64,000 nucleotides of DNA from Diphasiastrum complanatum (taxonomy: Eukaryota; Streptophyta; Lycopodiopsida; Lycopodiales; Lycopodiaceae), in the NCBI GenBank assembly GCA_029204225.1, contig CM055102.1, positions 19,176,967 to 19,240,966 on the forward strand, given 5' to 3'. A program made the position numbers and the translations under genes. Below are positions 1 through 9,400 of the stretch, one piece after another (position 1 is the stretch's first letter; each line of letters starts with the position of its first letter). Under the pieces are notes generated by a model. That model saw only the letters and a program-made list of their open reading frames with translations. It had not been told where the DNA came from and did no database searches.

Positions 1-64
1 TCTTTGATCGCGTTCGCAAGATCTCTCAATATTGGTCTGATATACCTCTTTCTTGCTGATCGTG

Positions 65-69
65 CTCAA
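65..69 (+). repeat. Target site duplication, left copy (CTCAA)
   Basis: CTCAA directly precedes the 5' LTR and is repeated directly after the 3' LTR at 5,657-5,661, as expected for copia integrase. Confidence 0.85.
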
Positions 70-719
70 CGTGAAAGATTCAACTAGTTTCATCACATTT
101 TGCAATATTTCCATATTTGGCATATTGAGGCCAAAACTTGTTTTAGACTTAGAGGTTCACTTTTCAAAGTTCATTAGTCTAAAATTCATTTGAATAAACA
201 CTTTTTGAAAGTGTGGGAAAGATAGAATGCGAGTTTGAGTAGATTCAATTTGAATAAGTTGGGTACATTGAATCTAGACCCAAAATTGGTAGGGTTAGCA
301 TTTTGGTGGGAAAGCCAAGTGGCCAAATAGGGTTTGGACCTGTTATAAAAGGATGTAACTCGTGGAGAGAGTCATCTTCTCTCTTCTCTATCTCATTTCA
401 TTCTTATGCATGGTTCTCTTGGGTTCTACTATCCATTGGTGCACTATCTTGGTGATTGCTTGCAATTCTATGTGTAGAATGATCTATATTTGTTATTTTT
501 GGATCCACACGTGTGAAATACAGTAGCTTGCTGGTTTTGTACGTACAACAATAGTACATAATCATTTCATTCAAGTTTGATCAATTTCTATTAGTGTTTG
601 CATCTCAAATTGTGTGTAGATGCTAATTTTTCTACATTGGTGAAATTGGTAGTGTATTTCTCTTTCTAACCAAAGATCATTCAAGTAGATTGGATCTTAA
701 GGATCTGAAATCTTTCACA
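70..719 (+). repeat. 5' LTR of Copia-A
   Basis: 650-bp LTR with a TATA box (TATAAAAGGA near 343) and, about 30 bp downstream, a CT-rich stretch where transcription probably starts. A palindrome CACACGTGTG (G-box core) sits at 506-515. Relative to the 3' LTR it carries about 20 extra bases near 570-590. Confidence 0.92.
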
Positions 720-731
720 TGGTATCAGAGC
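720..731 (+). other. Primer binding site of Copia-A
   Basis: TGGTATCAGAGC directly abuts the 5' LTR and matches the 3' end of plant initiator tRNA-Met, the usual copia primer. Confidence 0.93.
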
Positions 732-1317
732 TTGTTTTTCAGGTTATGAAGGAGGAAATCAGATCTATCAATGATTTGGTGAAGATATCAAGTCTAGAGC
801 ATGCTCGAGAGGATTCTACACCAAAATCGGATTTTTTGCTTTTGTAGATTGGATCTTTTGTAGATCAAAACACTAAATAGGTCAATATACTTGTTCAATT
901 CCATTTTTTGAATTCACATGCTGGATTTGGCCGATTTTTGGATCATTGGTTCAGCCTAAGTGATGGCTTATAGATTGCATATCAAATTTTCAGCATTTGC
1001 ATGTAGATTTGGAATAGTCAATTTTTTGTGATTTTGTCAAAACCCTAATTTTAATTGGATCTCTAGATAGTGAGGTTGCTGGACTTCATTTGAGTGTGTT
1101 TCAATTTTATGAAGTGGCAAAAGTCATTAGATTGAAGATAGATCATAGGTTGATCAAGATTCCATGATTCTATGTGTTGATTTGCTTGGATAAGTGCTAG
1201 AAGAATTTGTGAGATAGTTTCAAATCTTGGTGATTTCTTTTGAAAGCATTTGTTGTTGTTCAAAGGAGTGCTTTGTGCATTGAAGCAGGTTGAAAGAGAA
1301 GATCAGGTCATTGCTAC
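732..1317 (+). other. Untranslated leader of Copia-A
   Basis: AT-rich leader between primer site and gag start with no open frame of note. A diverged copy of the same leader lies at about 46,631-47,201 in Copia-D, so it is part of the family. Confidence 0.75.
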
Positions 1318-3846
1318 ATGGCAACCTCAATTGGAGTCATGTTGGAAGCCAATGATAGGCTTACCTCAAGTAACTATTCATTATGGAAAGTGAGGATGGA
1401 GTCACTTCTTGAGATAAATATTGTTGTAGGTTTGGAGGAGAGACCAGCAACACAACAAGATCAATTGAGGTATGACAAGAGGGCCAAGAAGGCTCTACAC
1501 ATGATAAAGATGAATGTTACAAATGAACTTCTCAAGGAAGTTGGTAAGTGCACATCATCTTTGGAAGCTTGGAATTCATTGAAGAAGCTTTATGAATCCA
1601 AGTATACTTCTAGAGTGTTGAATCTAAGAAGGCAAATCTTTTCTTGTTTGCAAAAGAATGAAGAAAGTCTAAGTACTTTTGTTTTGAGAATGAAAGCATT
1701 GAATGATGAGTTAGCTTGCATAGATGAAAGCATTAAGGAAGGAGGGCTTATTCAAGTGATTCTTAATGGCTTGTTGGATGCTCATGCTAACATTGTTCAA
1801 AGTATTGCTATTCAAAAGACTTTTCCAAGTTTGATGGATCTTCAAGAGATCTTGATCAATGAGGAATATAGGCTTCAAGCAAGAGGTGGATCTACATCGA
1901 CACTTCAAGAGGATGCTATGTTCACAAAGGGCAAATTCAAGGGCAAAACCAAAAGCAAGTGGTCTAAAGGGCAAGATCAAGTGGATGCTTCTTCAAGTGG
2001 CAAAAAGAAGGATAGATCAAAGCTCAAGTGCTTCTATTGTGGCATCAAAGGACACTTTGCAAGTGGGTGCTACAAGAAGAAGAGAGATCAAGGAGACAAG
2101 CAAGGTAATCTTACTCTTGATGAGGATGGTTTGGATGTGCAAGATGCAAATGATGATGCTTTTGTGATGTTTTCATGTATGCTTGCTAATGATGGAGATC
2201 TAGATCCACACATGACCTTTCACAAAGAGTACTTCACTTCTTTGTTGGCATATGGAGATGACAAGAGGGTGATCTACACGACCAATGATGGTGAGTGTGC
2301 AATCAAAGGGATTGGCACAATTCCTATTTCTCTCTCTACAAATAGGAATGTTCATTTGGAGGATGTCTTGTTTATTCCATCTATTACCAAGAATTTGCTT
2401 AGTGTGAGTCAAATGCTAAGTAAGGGCCTCAAGGTGGAGTTTGATGGAGATGCTTGTTTGATCAAAAGGAAGGATGTCTTGATTGGAAAAGGTAAAAGGC
2501 AAGGGAAGTTGTTCAAACTTGATGCTTGTGTTATTGCTAACCAAGCTGGATGTGTTGCAAGGGAGCAAATTTCTATTCAAGAGGTTTGGCACAAAAGGAT
2601 GGGACACCTCAACTTCAAGTCATTGGAGGTAATGGCAAGGAAGAAGGTTGTGATTGGTCTTCCAAGTTCCTTAAGTAATGACAAGCATGTTTGTGAGTCT
2701 TGTGCTTTGTCTAAGTCACATAGACTACCTTATACTAGATCTATTTCTAGATCTACAAAGCCTTTTCAACTTGTACATTCGGATATTCATGGATTTACTA
2801 CAATTAGCAATAGTGGAGCTAAGATATATGTAACATTCATTGATGATTTTAGTAGATTTTGTTGGATCTATCTACTAAAGAGCAAGGATGAAGTGTATGA
2901 TGTCTTTGTCAAGTTCAAGAATGCAAGGGAGAACCAATTCTCCACAAAGATCAAGTGCTTGAGAGGTGACAATGGTGGTGAGTACATATTTAACAAGTTC
3001 AAGGCCTTTTGTGATGAGCATGGGATCAAGAGGGAGTATACAACATCAAGGACCCCACAACAAAATGGAGTGGCTGAAAGGAAGAATAGAACTTTATGTG
3101 AAAGTATTAAAGCTATGAGGTTAAGTGCTGATCTTGACAAACCATTTTGGGATCAAGCTTTGTTGTGTGCCAATTTCTTGTGCAATAGGTGGCCGAGTGC
3201 TATTTTGGATGGAAGGACACCTTTTGAGATGCTATTCAAGAGGAGGCCGAGTGTCAACTTTCTAAGAACCTTTGGATGCACATGCTATGTCAACATTACT
3301 CTTGATGATAGGACCAAGGAGGATCCATCTTCAAAAAGAGGTATTTTTTTTGGATATAGTGAGGTGAGTAAAGCCTACAAGGTTTACATTCCTTCTACTA
3401 ACAAAGTGATTGTTGGTAGAGAGGTCATTTTTGATGAGGGAAACATTCCAAAGGTGTCTTCAAGCATGATTGATGGTAAATTAGATGGTTCTAACATTCT
3501 TGATGTTGATGAGAAGGATCCTACTTTGGATGGTGGTGATGATGGACCTTCATCAAGTCAAAAGCCAAGGAGAACATCAAGAGAAAGACAAGTACCTTCA
3601 AGGCTCACATATGATCAAAAGGGTAAGCAAGTAGTTTCTGGGAATTATGTTGCTTTCCTAACCTCTTTGGATGAGCCTACAAGTGTAGATCAAGCAAGGA
3701 ATGAAGAGGAGTGGATCCAACCAATGGATCTTGAGTATCGATCTCTTATGAAGAATAGAACATCTTTTGGAAGATCTTCTTGTGTACATGGAGCTATGCA
3801 AGTGGATGGATGTTATCTTGCTGTAAAGTCAAGTAATGGATCTTAA
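1318..3846 (+). CDS. Copia-A gag-protease-integrase polyprotein, lacking RT
   Basis: 842 codons. The start ATG is supported by the matching start of Copia-D at 47,202. Residues about 1-200 are the copia gag (UBN2-like) domain. A CCHC zinc knuckle (CFYCGIKGHFASGC) lies near residue 238. The protease is inactive: where Copia-D encodes WWIDSGASS this copy has a 27-nt in-frame deletion (junction after 2,208). The integrase HHCC finger is near residues 424-470 and the catalytic D, D and E are visible in HSDIHG, RGDNGGEY and GVAERKNR. After about 3,760 the copia sequence stops just where RT should start (compare 13,650-13,680) and unrelated sequence follows up to a TAA at 3,844. Expected role: capsid, processing and integration of the element; probably non-autonomous. 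Confidence 0.9.
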   Translation: MATSIGVMLEANDRLTSSNYSLWKVRMESLLEINIVVGLEERPATQQDQLRYDKRAKKALHMIKMNVTNELLKEVGKCTSSLEAWNSLKKLYESKYTSRVLNLRRQIFSCLQKNEESLSTFVLRMKALNDELACIDESIKEGGLIQVILNGLLDAHANIVQSIAIQKTFPSLMDLQEILINEEYRLQARGGSTSTLQEDAMFTKGKFKGKTKSKWSKGQDQVDASSSGKKKDRSKLKCFYCGIKGHFASGCYKKKRDQGDKQGNLTLDEDGLDVQDANDDAFVMFSCMLANDGDLDPHMTFHKEYFTSLLAYGDDKRVIYTTNDGECAIKGIGTIPISLSTNRNVHLEDVLFIPSITKNLLSVSQMLSKGLKVEFDGDACLIKRKDVLIGKGKRQGKLFKLDACVIANQAGCVAREQISIQEVWHKRMGHLNFKSLEVMARKKVVIGLPSSLSNDKHVCESCALSKSHRLPYTRSISRSTKPFQLVHSDIHGFTTISNSGAKIYVTFIDDFSRFCWIYLLKSKDEVYDVFVKFKNARENQFSTKIKCLRGDNGGEYIFNKFKAFCDEHGIKREYTTSRTPQQNGVAERKNRTLCESIKAMRLSADLDKPFWDQALLCANFLCNRWPSAILDGRTPFEMLFKRRPSVNFLRTFGCTCYVNITLDDRTKEDPSSKRGIFFGYSEVSKAYKVYIPSTNKVIVGREVIFDEGNIPKVSSSMIDGKLDGSNILDVDEKDPTLDGGDDGPSSSQKPRRTSRERQVPSRLTYDQKGKQVVSGNYVAFLTSLDEPTSVDQARNEEEWIQPMDLEYRSLMKNRTSFGRSSCVHGAMQVDGCYLAVKSSNGS

Positions 3847-3855
3847 AAACAAAGT

Positions 3856-5031
3856 TTGTTCAATGACTTTGATGGTCAAGTTGAAGATCAAGAGGTTGAT
3901 CTCAAAGCGCTTCAACTAGTCAAAAGGGAAGTTGGCAATTTGGAGCTAGTCAAGAGCATCAAAGGAGAGGTAATTGGCAAAGGTGTTATGGATCTCTTTT
4001 TGCAGCATATTGAAGACTCAAGTAAGGTCAAAGGATCAGCAAGGAAGTGTTGTTCAAGTTTACTTTACTTGTTCTATCTCATGTTTGAGCAATTTCATGT
4101 GGATGTGTGCAAATTGTCAAGATATGGTAAAACTAGCTACATTGATAAGCATTGTTTTGATGTTGGATTTGTACTAGCATTCTTGGCTGATTTTGCTGAT
4201 GGAAATGAAGCTATTGGAGGTTCATTATGTCACTCATCCATGGCTAAGTTCTCAAGTGTTGAGCTACTTGGTGCCAGTACTTGGAGATTGTCAATTTTTG
4301 GTGAATTCATGGTCATTTTCTTGTGTCAAGTAGATCTTGAAGATAGACTAGTGCAAACTACTTGGTTTATGGAATCATGTGGTGCTGGGTTTGCATCATT
4401 AATGTACTCACCTACTCATGGATTTCCAAGGTTTGATGGTTTCTTGTGGCAAGATGAAGATGAAGGCTCATTCATGGAGTATCATGGTGGATACAAGGCA
4501 ACAAAGGACAAAGGAGGAGGAGACATGCAAGCAAAAGTTGATCACTCACATTTATTGTTTGTTTGCTGTATTTTCCCAAAGAGTTCAGAGTTGGAAGCAT
4601 GGTGGAATCATCTCACTTACATTCTATTTGATTCTTCATGTTCTAGTCACATTTTTACATGTAAAATTGATGTAAGAAATAGTGAAGCATCCCAAGTGGA
4701 CACTATTCTCTATATCAATTATGGTTGTTTCTATTTTGAGCATTACATGATCATTGAAAGAAGGTCTATTCTTAGGAAGAAGATCATTCCTATGATGGAT
4801 CAAAGTTCTATTGTCAAAAACTATGCTAGGAGCAAGCATATTGAGATACAACATCATTTTGTGAGGGAGCGAGTCATTGCAAAGGAGGTGGAGCTTCAAC
4901 ATGTGTCTTCAAGGGAATGTGTAGCTGATATCTTCACCAAAGCATTGGGAAAAGACTTGTTCATGAAGCATAGGACTTCACTTGGAGTATTATCAAAGTC
5001 TATGTCAAAACTAGTTGAAGAGGGAGTGTGA
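3856..5031 (+). CDS. Copia-A downstream reading frame: unrelated insert fused to RNase H tail
   Basis: 391 codons in the same frame as gag-pol, separated from it only by the TAA at 3,844-3,846. The last 70 or so residues are the copia RNase H C-terminus (ARSKHIEIQHHFVRE, then CVADIFTKALGK), matched by Copia-B at 14,900-15,100. The first 320 codons show no RT motif: no YVDD, no CKWIFK box. I do not recognise them. The stretch from about 3,762 to 4,825 is open for some 350 codons, which is unlikely by chance in DNA of this composition, so a captured coding fragment is one explanation. No function is assigned. Confidence 0.6.
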   Translation: MFNDFDGQVEDQEVDLKALQLVKREVGNLELVKSIKGEVIGKGVMDLFLQHIEDSSKVKGSARKCCSSLLYLFYLMFEQFHVDVCKLSRYGKTSYIDKHCFDVGFVLAFLADFADGNEAIGGSLCHSSMAKFSSVELLGASTWRLSIFGEFMVIFLCQVDLEDRLVQTTWFMESCGAGFASLMYSPTHGFPRFDGFLWQDEDEGSFMEYHGGYKATKDKGGGDMQAKVDHSHLLFVCCIFPKSSELEAWWNHLTYILFDSSCSSHIFTCKIDVRNSEASQVDTILYINYGCFYFEHYMIIERRSILRKKIIPMMDQSSIVKNYARSKHIEIQHHFVRERVIAKEVELQHVSSRECVADIFTKALGKDLFMKHRTSLGVLSKSMSKLVEEGV

Positions 5032-5656
5032 AAGATTCAACTAGTTTCATCACATTTTGCAATATTTCCATATTTGGCATATTGAGGTCAAAACTTGTTT
5101 TAGACTTAGAGGTTCACTTTTCAAAGTTCATTAGTCTAAAATTCATTTGAATAAACACTTTTTGAAAGTGTGGGAAAGACAGAATGCGAGTTTGAGTAAA
5201 TTCAATTTGAATAAGTTGGGTACATTGAATCTAGACCCAAAATTGGTAGGGTTAGCATTTTGGTGGGAAAGCCAAGTGGCCAAATAGGGTTTGGACCTGC
5301 TATAAAAGGATGTAACTCATGGAGAGAGTCATCTTCTCTCTTCTCTATCTCATTTCATGCTTATACATGGTTCTCTTGGGTTCTACTATCCATTGGTGCA
5401 CTATCTTGGTGATTGCTTGCAATTCTATGTGTAGAATGATCTATATTTGTTATTTTTGGATCCACACGTGTGAAATACAATAGCTTGCTGGTTTTGTATG
5501 GACAGCAACAGTACATAATAATTTCATTTAGTGTTTGCATCTCAAATTGTGTGTAGATGCTGATTTTTCTACATTGGTGAAATTGGTAGTGTATTTCTCT
5601 TTCTAACCAAAGATCATTCAAGTAGATTGGATCTTAAGGATCTGAAATCTTTCACA
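5027..5656 (+). repeat. 3' LTR of Copia-A
   Basis: 630-bp LTR matching 70-719 apart from about a dozen substitutions and a deletion of about 20 bp near 5,525. TATA box near 5,301 and palindrome CACACGTGTG at 5,463-5,472. Confidence 0.93.
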
Positions 5657-5661
5657 CTCAA

Positions 5662-6059
5662 TCTGATTGCGATGTGGTTGATCTAGGTCTTTCTTGTTAA
5701 TCATGATATGTTTGATTGAGCTCTTTGTTTGATCGATTAATCTGTGCGTAGAATAACAAACGATTCCAGCATGGATAGTTTTCAGGCCAATAATATATAT
5801 TTCACAGATTGGAAATTCCAACAGTTTTTCCTACAATGCATGAGACGTACGCAAGTGATCCCAGCATGGAACCTCAGCACTGTGCTGACAAAGCTACAAT
5901 GAGGGACTATTGGGCTGGTAAGAAACAGGAACATAGAATGAAAGAATTTTTTTTTAGGAGGCTTGGAGATCAATCTCAGTAGATGATGTCAAAACAAGAA
6001 AACGAATCTGTTTAGCTACAACAAAATATTGGCGAAGTACTGTTGAAAGCAATTTTGTT
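5662..6059. other. Flank between Copia-A and TE-X N-terminal exon
   Basis: No gene recognised. The sequence after the target duplication continues the pre-insertion locus. It may contain the 5' part of TE-X, but I see no motif that proves it. Confidence 0.4.
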
Positions 6060-6460
6060 TCTAACATTTGTAATACCCTCAGTCAAATTAAGGTGCCCCA
6101 CTCAGCGAATGAACTCTTCGCGAAGAGATCTTCGCTTGTGATGGTACTAAATAAAGCTGATGGCACAACGAATCTCCCTCATTCGAGAATTGCAGGTGCT
6201 TTGGGTGTTCATCGCAAAAATATTGTTGCAGCCAGTTCTCACCTTAACATTAAGGACGACAAGGAGTTTTTCCCTTGAGTGCCTGTCAGAGACAATGGCC
6301 TAGAGGTAGCATAATCACGGCTCAGGTCAAAGAACTGGTGTATGCCTTTTGGAACTCAGAAACTCGAGTGTCCCCTAACAAAAAAGACATATGCCGACAG
6401 AGGATTGGAAGAAAGAGTGTTGTTAGGCATCCAGTACATCTTCTTGGATGACACTTAGGT
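6060..6460 (+). pseudogene. TE-X copy 1: N-terminal part of an unassigned transposase-like gene
   Basis: From about 6,090 a frame reads through a helix-turn-helix-like stretch (RIAGALGVHRKNI) to a stop at 6,276. After a frameshift it resumes near 6,290 (QWPRGSIITAQVKELVYAFW, then TRVSPNKKDICRQRIG, then HPVHLL). From memory, the order HTH, FW..TRVSPN.KD and H..HLL resembles the N-terminus of an uncharacterised eukaryotic transposon protein group. The expected next block (QVELFQR...FEALKPCF...CCC) is found on the minus strand at 27,590-27,735, suggesting two copies of one family. Here the frame is followed by the GGTACT-rich array, probably an intron. It is broken by a stop and a frameshift, so it is a relic. 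Confidence 0.55.
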
Positions 6461-6469
6461 CCTTATTTT

Positions 6470-9400
6470 TTGGATTTTTGTTTTTTTGGTACTGCTATTC
6501 TTTTTCACTGCTGAAACTGATCTTTGATACTCATGTTCTTTGGTTCTGCAGATACACACTCCACCTCTTGCTATTTGGAACTGTTTTGTAGTTTTTACTC
6601 AACTAATGTTTTGCTCTTTTGGACTTTTGGGACTATTGGTACTTGTAAAAGCTTATAAACAACTATTTATTTTCTTATGAAAACTTGTGTAAGATATATT
6701 TTTGGTACTCTATATTCATTTCAAATAACTTTTTTTTTTGCTGTTTGGAACTCATGGAACATTTTGGACTTTTCGTGTGCAGAAAGTACTGTTGTTTGTT
6801 GCTCTTTGGTGTTTTTGATAGTTTTGGTAGTTTTTAAATGTTTTTTCAATTTGTTGTTTGCAACATTTTGGTACTTTTCGATCTACTAGCATTTAGCTAT
6901 TTGGTGCTTTTTAATAACTTTTGGGTATTGAATGTTTGTGTTGGTACTACTGGAAGTTATCGTGTAACAATTTTGATACACCAAATTAACAAAATAGGTT
7001 CTTTAATACCTCGTGTCTCATTTTCATTTTAAAGTCCGAATTGGTCTATTGAGATTTTTATAGTGTACCATTTTTATTTTAGAATCTATAGCATTTGGTC
7101 CTATTTTTTTTAAATTTCATCGTATTTGCAGATTGCACATGACCCGATTCGGTCGTTTTGGTACTGCTTTAGTGTTGTTACACCAATTGGTAGTATTACT
7201 CCAGTAGTCGGGTACTAATTTTACAAATTTTGTACTATTTTGGTACTATTTTTGTGTTGGTAAAACTCTTGAATACAAAAGAATGGTACTACATTAACTT
7301 ATCGTGTACCAATTCAGATCCTCCTGACTACCAAATTAGGTTATTTTATAGTAAGTGTCTCATTTTTATTTTAAGATCTACCAAATAGGTATTATTTAGA
7401 CTTCTCGTGACCATATTTTACGCATAAAACTATAAAATTAGGTACTTTTTTCGTTATATTTATTTGTGTTCGCAGCGCATAGAATCCTTTGTGGTCTTTT
7501 TGGCAGTATTTTAGTGTTGTTTGCCAATTGGTGGAATCTAAGCTTTAGTTACTACCAATTTTATAGGATTTGTACTATTTTTGTAATGTTTACATGTCTT
7601 GAAACTTTTGAGTACCAAAGATTGGTACTATTTGAACCTATTGTGTAACTAATTTTGATCCTCCAGACTACCAATTAAGGTTCTTGTACTTTCTGCATGT
7701 TTAGTACTTTGGTACTATAAGATGCTTCGGTACACTACTTGTATATGATGCTTTGGTACTACTTGCAAGTACTTTCTACCAATCTGGTACTACCTGTGTA
7801 TGATACTTTGGCACTACCTGTATATGATGCTTTGGTACTACCTGTTGGTACTTTCTACCCTATAACACGATAAGAGTTCCTGAATATAGATCAGTGGTAA
7901 CGAGAATGCTTCTCAAGGTCACTTTGAAGATGCTAACAATGACTTTAATGCATAAGGAATCTTTAAGAAGTTTCGAGTGAACCAACACTGCTTTGAGCTG
8001 CACCAGACTTATTTTACAAATTTTGTACTGTTATGGTACTATTTTTGTGTTGGTTAAAACTCTTTAATATGAAAGATTCGTACTACAAGGTCTTATCGTG
8101 AACCAATTCTGATCCTACTAACTACCAAATTAGTTCTTTTATACTAAGTGTCTCATTTTTATTTTAAAATCTAACAAATTGATACTATTTAGACTTCTCG
8201 TGTCCCTATTTTACCCATAAAACTATCAAGTTTGGTACTTTTTTTATTATATTTTTGTGTGTTCGCAGCTCGCACACAATCCATTGTGGTCTTTTTGGTA
8301 CTATTTTATTGTTGTTTACCAATTGGTAGAATCTAAGCATTAGTTACTACCAATTTTACAAGATTTGTACTATTTTTGTAATGTTTATGTGTTCCTGAAA
8401 CTTTTGAGTACCAAAGATTGGTACTATTTGAACCTATCGTTAACAATTTTGATCCTCTAGACTACCAATTAAGGTTCTTGTACTTTTTGCATGCTTAGTA
8501 CTTTGGTACTATAAGATGCTTTGTTACTTTAGTACTACCTGTATATGATGCTTTGCTACTAACTGCAAGTACTTTCTACCTTCCTGGTACTATTGTGTAT
8601 GATACTTTGGTACTACCTGTATATGATGCTTTGGTACTACCTGTTGGTACTTTCTACTTGTAACACGATAAGACTTCTTGCATATAGATCAGTGGTAACG
8701 AGAATAGTCCTCAAGTTCACTTTGAAGATGTTAACAATGACTTTAATGTAGAAGGAATTTTTAAGAAGTTTCAAGTGAACCAACACTGTATTGAGCTGCT
8801 CCAGTGTTGGGTACTAATGTTACAAATTTTGTACTATTTTGGTACTATTTTTGTGTTGGTAAAACTCTTTAATATGAAAGATTTGTACTAATAAGAATTT
8901 ATCGTGAACTAATTCTCATCCTATTGACTACCAAATTAGGTCTTTTATACTAAGTGTCTCATTTTTATTTTAAAATCTACCAAATAGGTACTATCTAGAC
9001 TTACGCATAAAACTACAAAACTTAGGTACTTTTTTCTTTATATTTATTTGTATTCGCAGCTCGCATACAATCCTTTGTGGTCTTTTTGGTACTATTTTAT
9101 TGTTGTTTACCAATTGGTGGAATCTAAGCTTTAGTTACTACCAATTTTACAAAATTTGTACTATTTTTGTAATGTTTATGTGTTCCTGAAATTTTTGAGT
9201 ACCAAGATTGGTACTATTTGAATCTATCATGTAACAATTTTGATCCTCCAGACTACTTATTAAGGTTCTTGTACTTTCTACATGTTTAGTACTTTTGTAC
9301 TATAAGATGCTTTGGTACTACCTGTATATGATGCTTTGGTACTACCTACAGGTACTTTTTACCGTTCTGGTACTACATGTGTATGATACTTTGGTACTAC

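Larger units (their letters stand above)
70..5656 (+). mobile_element. Copia-A: structurally complete Ty1-copia LTR retrotransposon
   Basis: LTRs at 70-719 and 5,027-5,656 start TGTGAAAGATT (first T mutated to C in the 5' copy) and end AATCTTTCACA, so the termini form an 11-bp inverted repeat. The 5-bp target duplication CTCAA lies at 65-69 and 5,657-5,661. The primer binding site TGGTATCAGAGC follows the 5' LTR directly and a purine tract (GAAGAGGGAG) precedes the 3' LTR. Domain order gag, zinc knuckle, protease remnant, integrase, RNase H tail is that of Ty1-copia. The LTRs differ by roughly a dozen substitutions and one 20-bp indel, so insertion was fairly recent. The element cannot be autonomous, because the protease active site and the reverse transcriptase are missing. 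Confidence 0.95.

Noticed and set aside
65-5661. Copia-A as an autonomous active element
   Set aside because: Structure is complete, but the protease motif is deleted and RT is absent.
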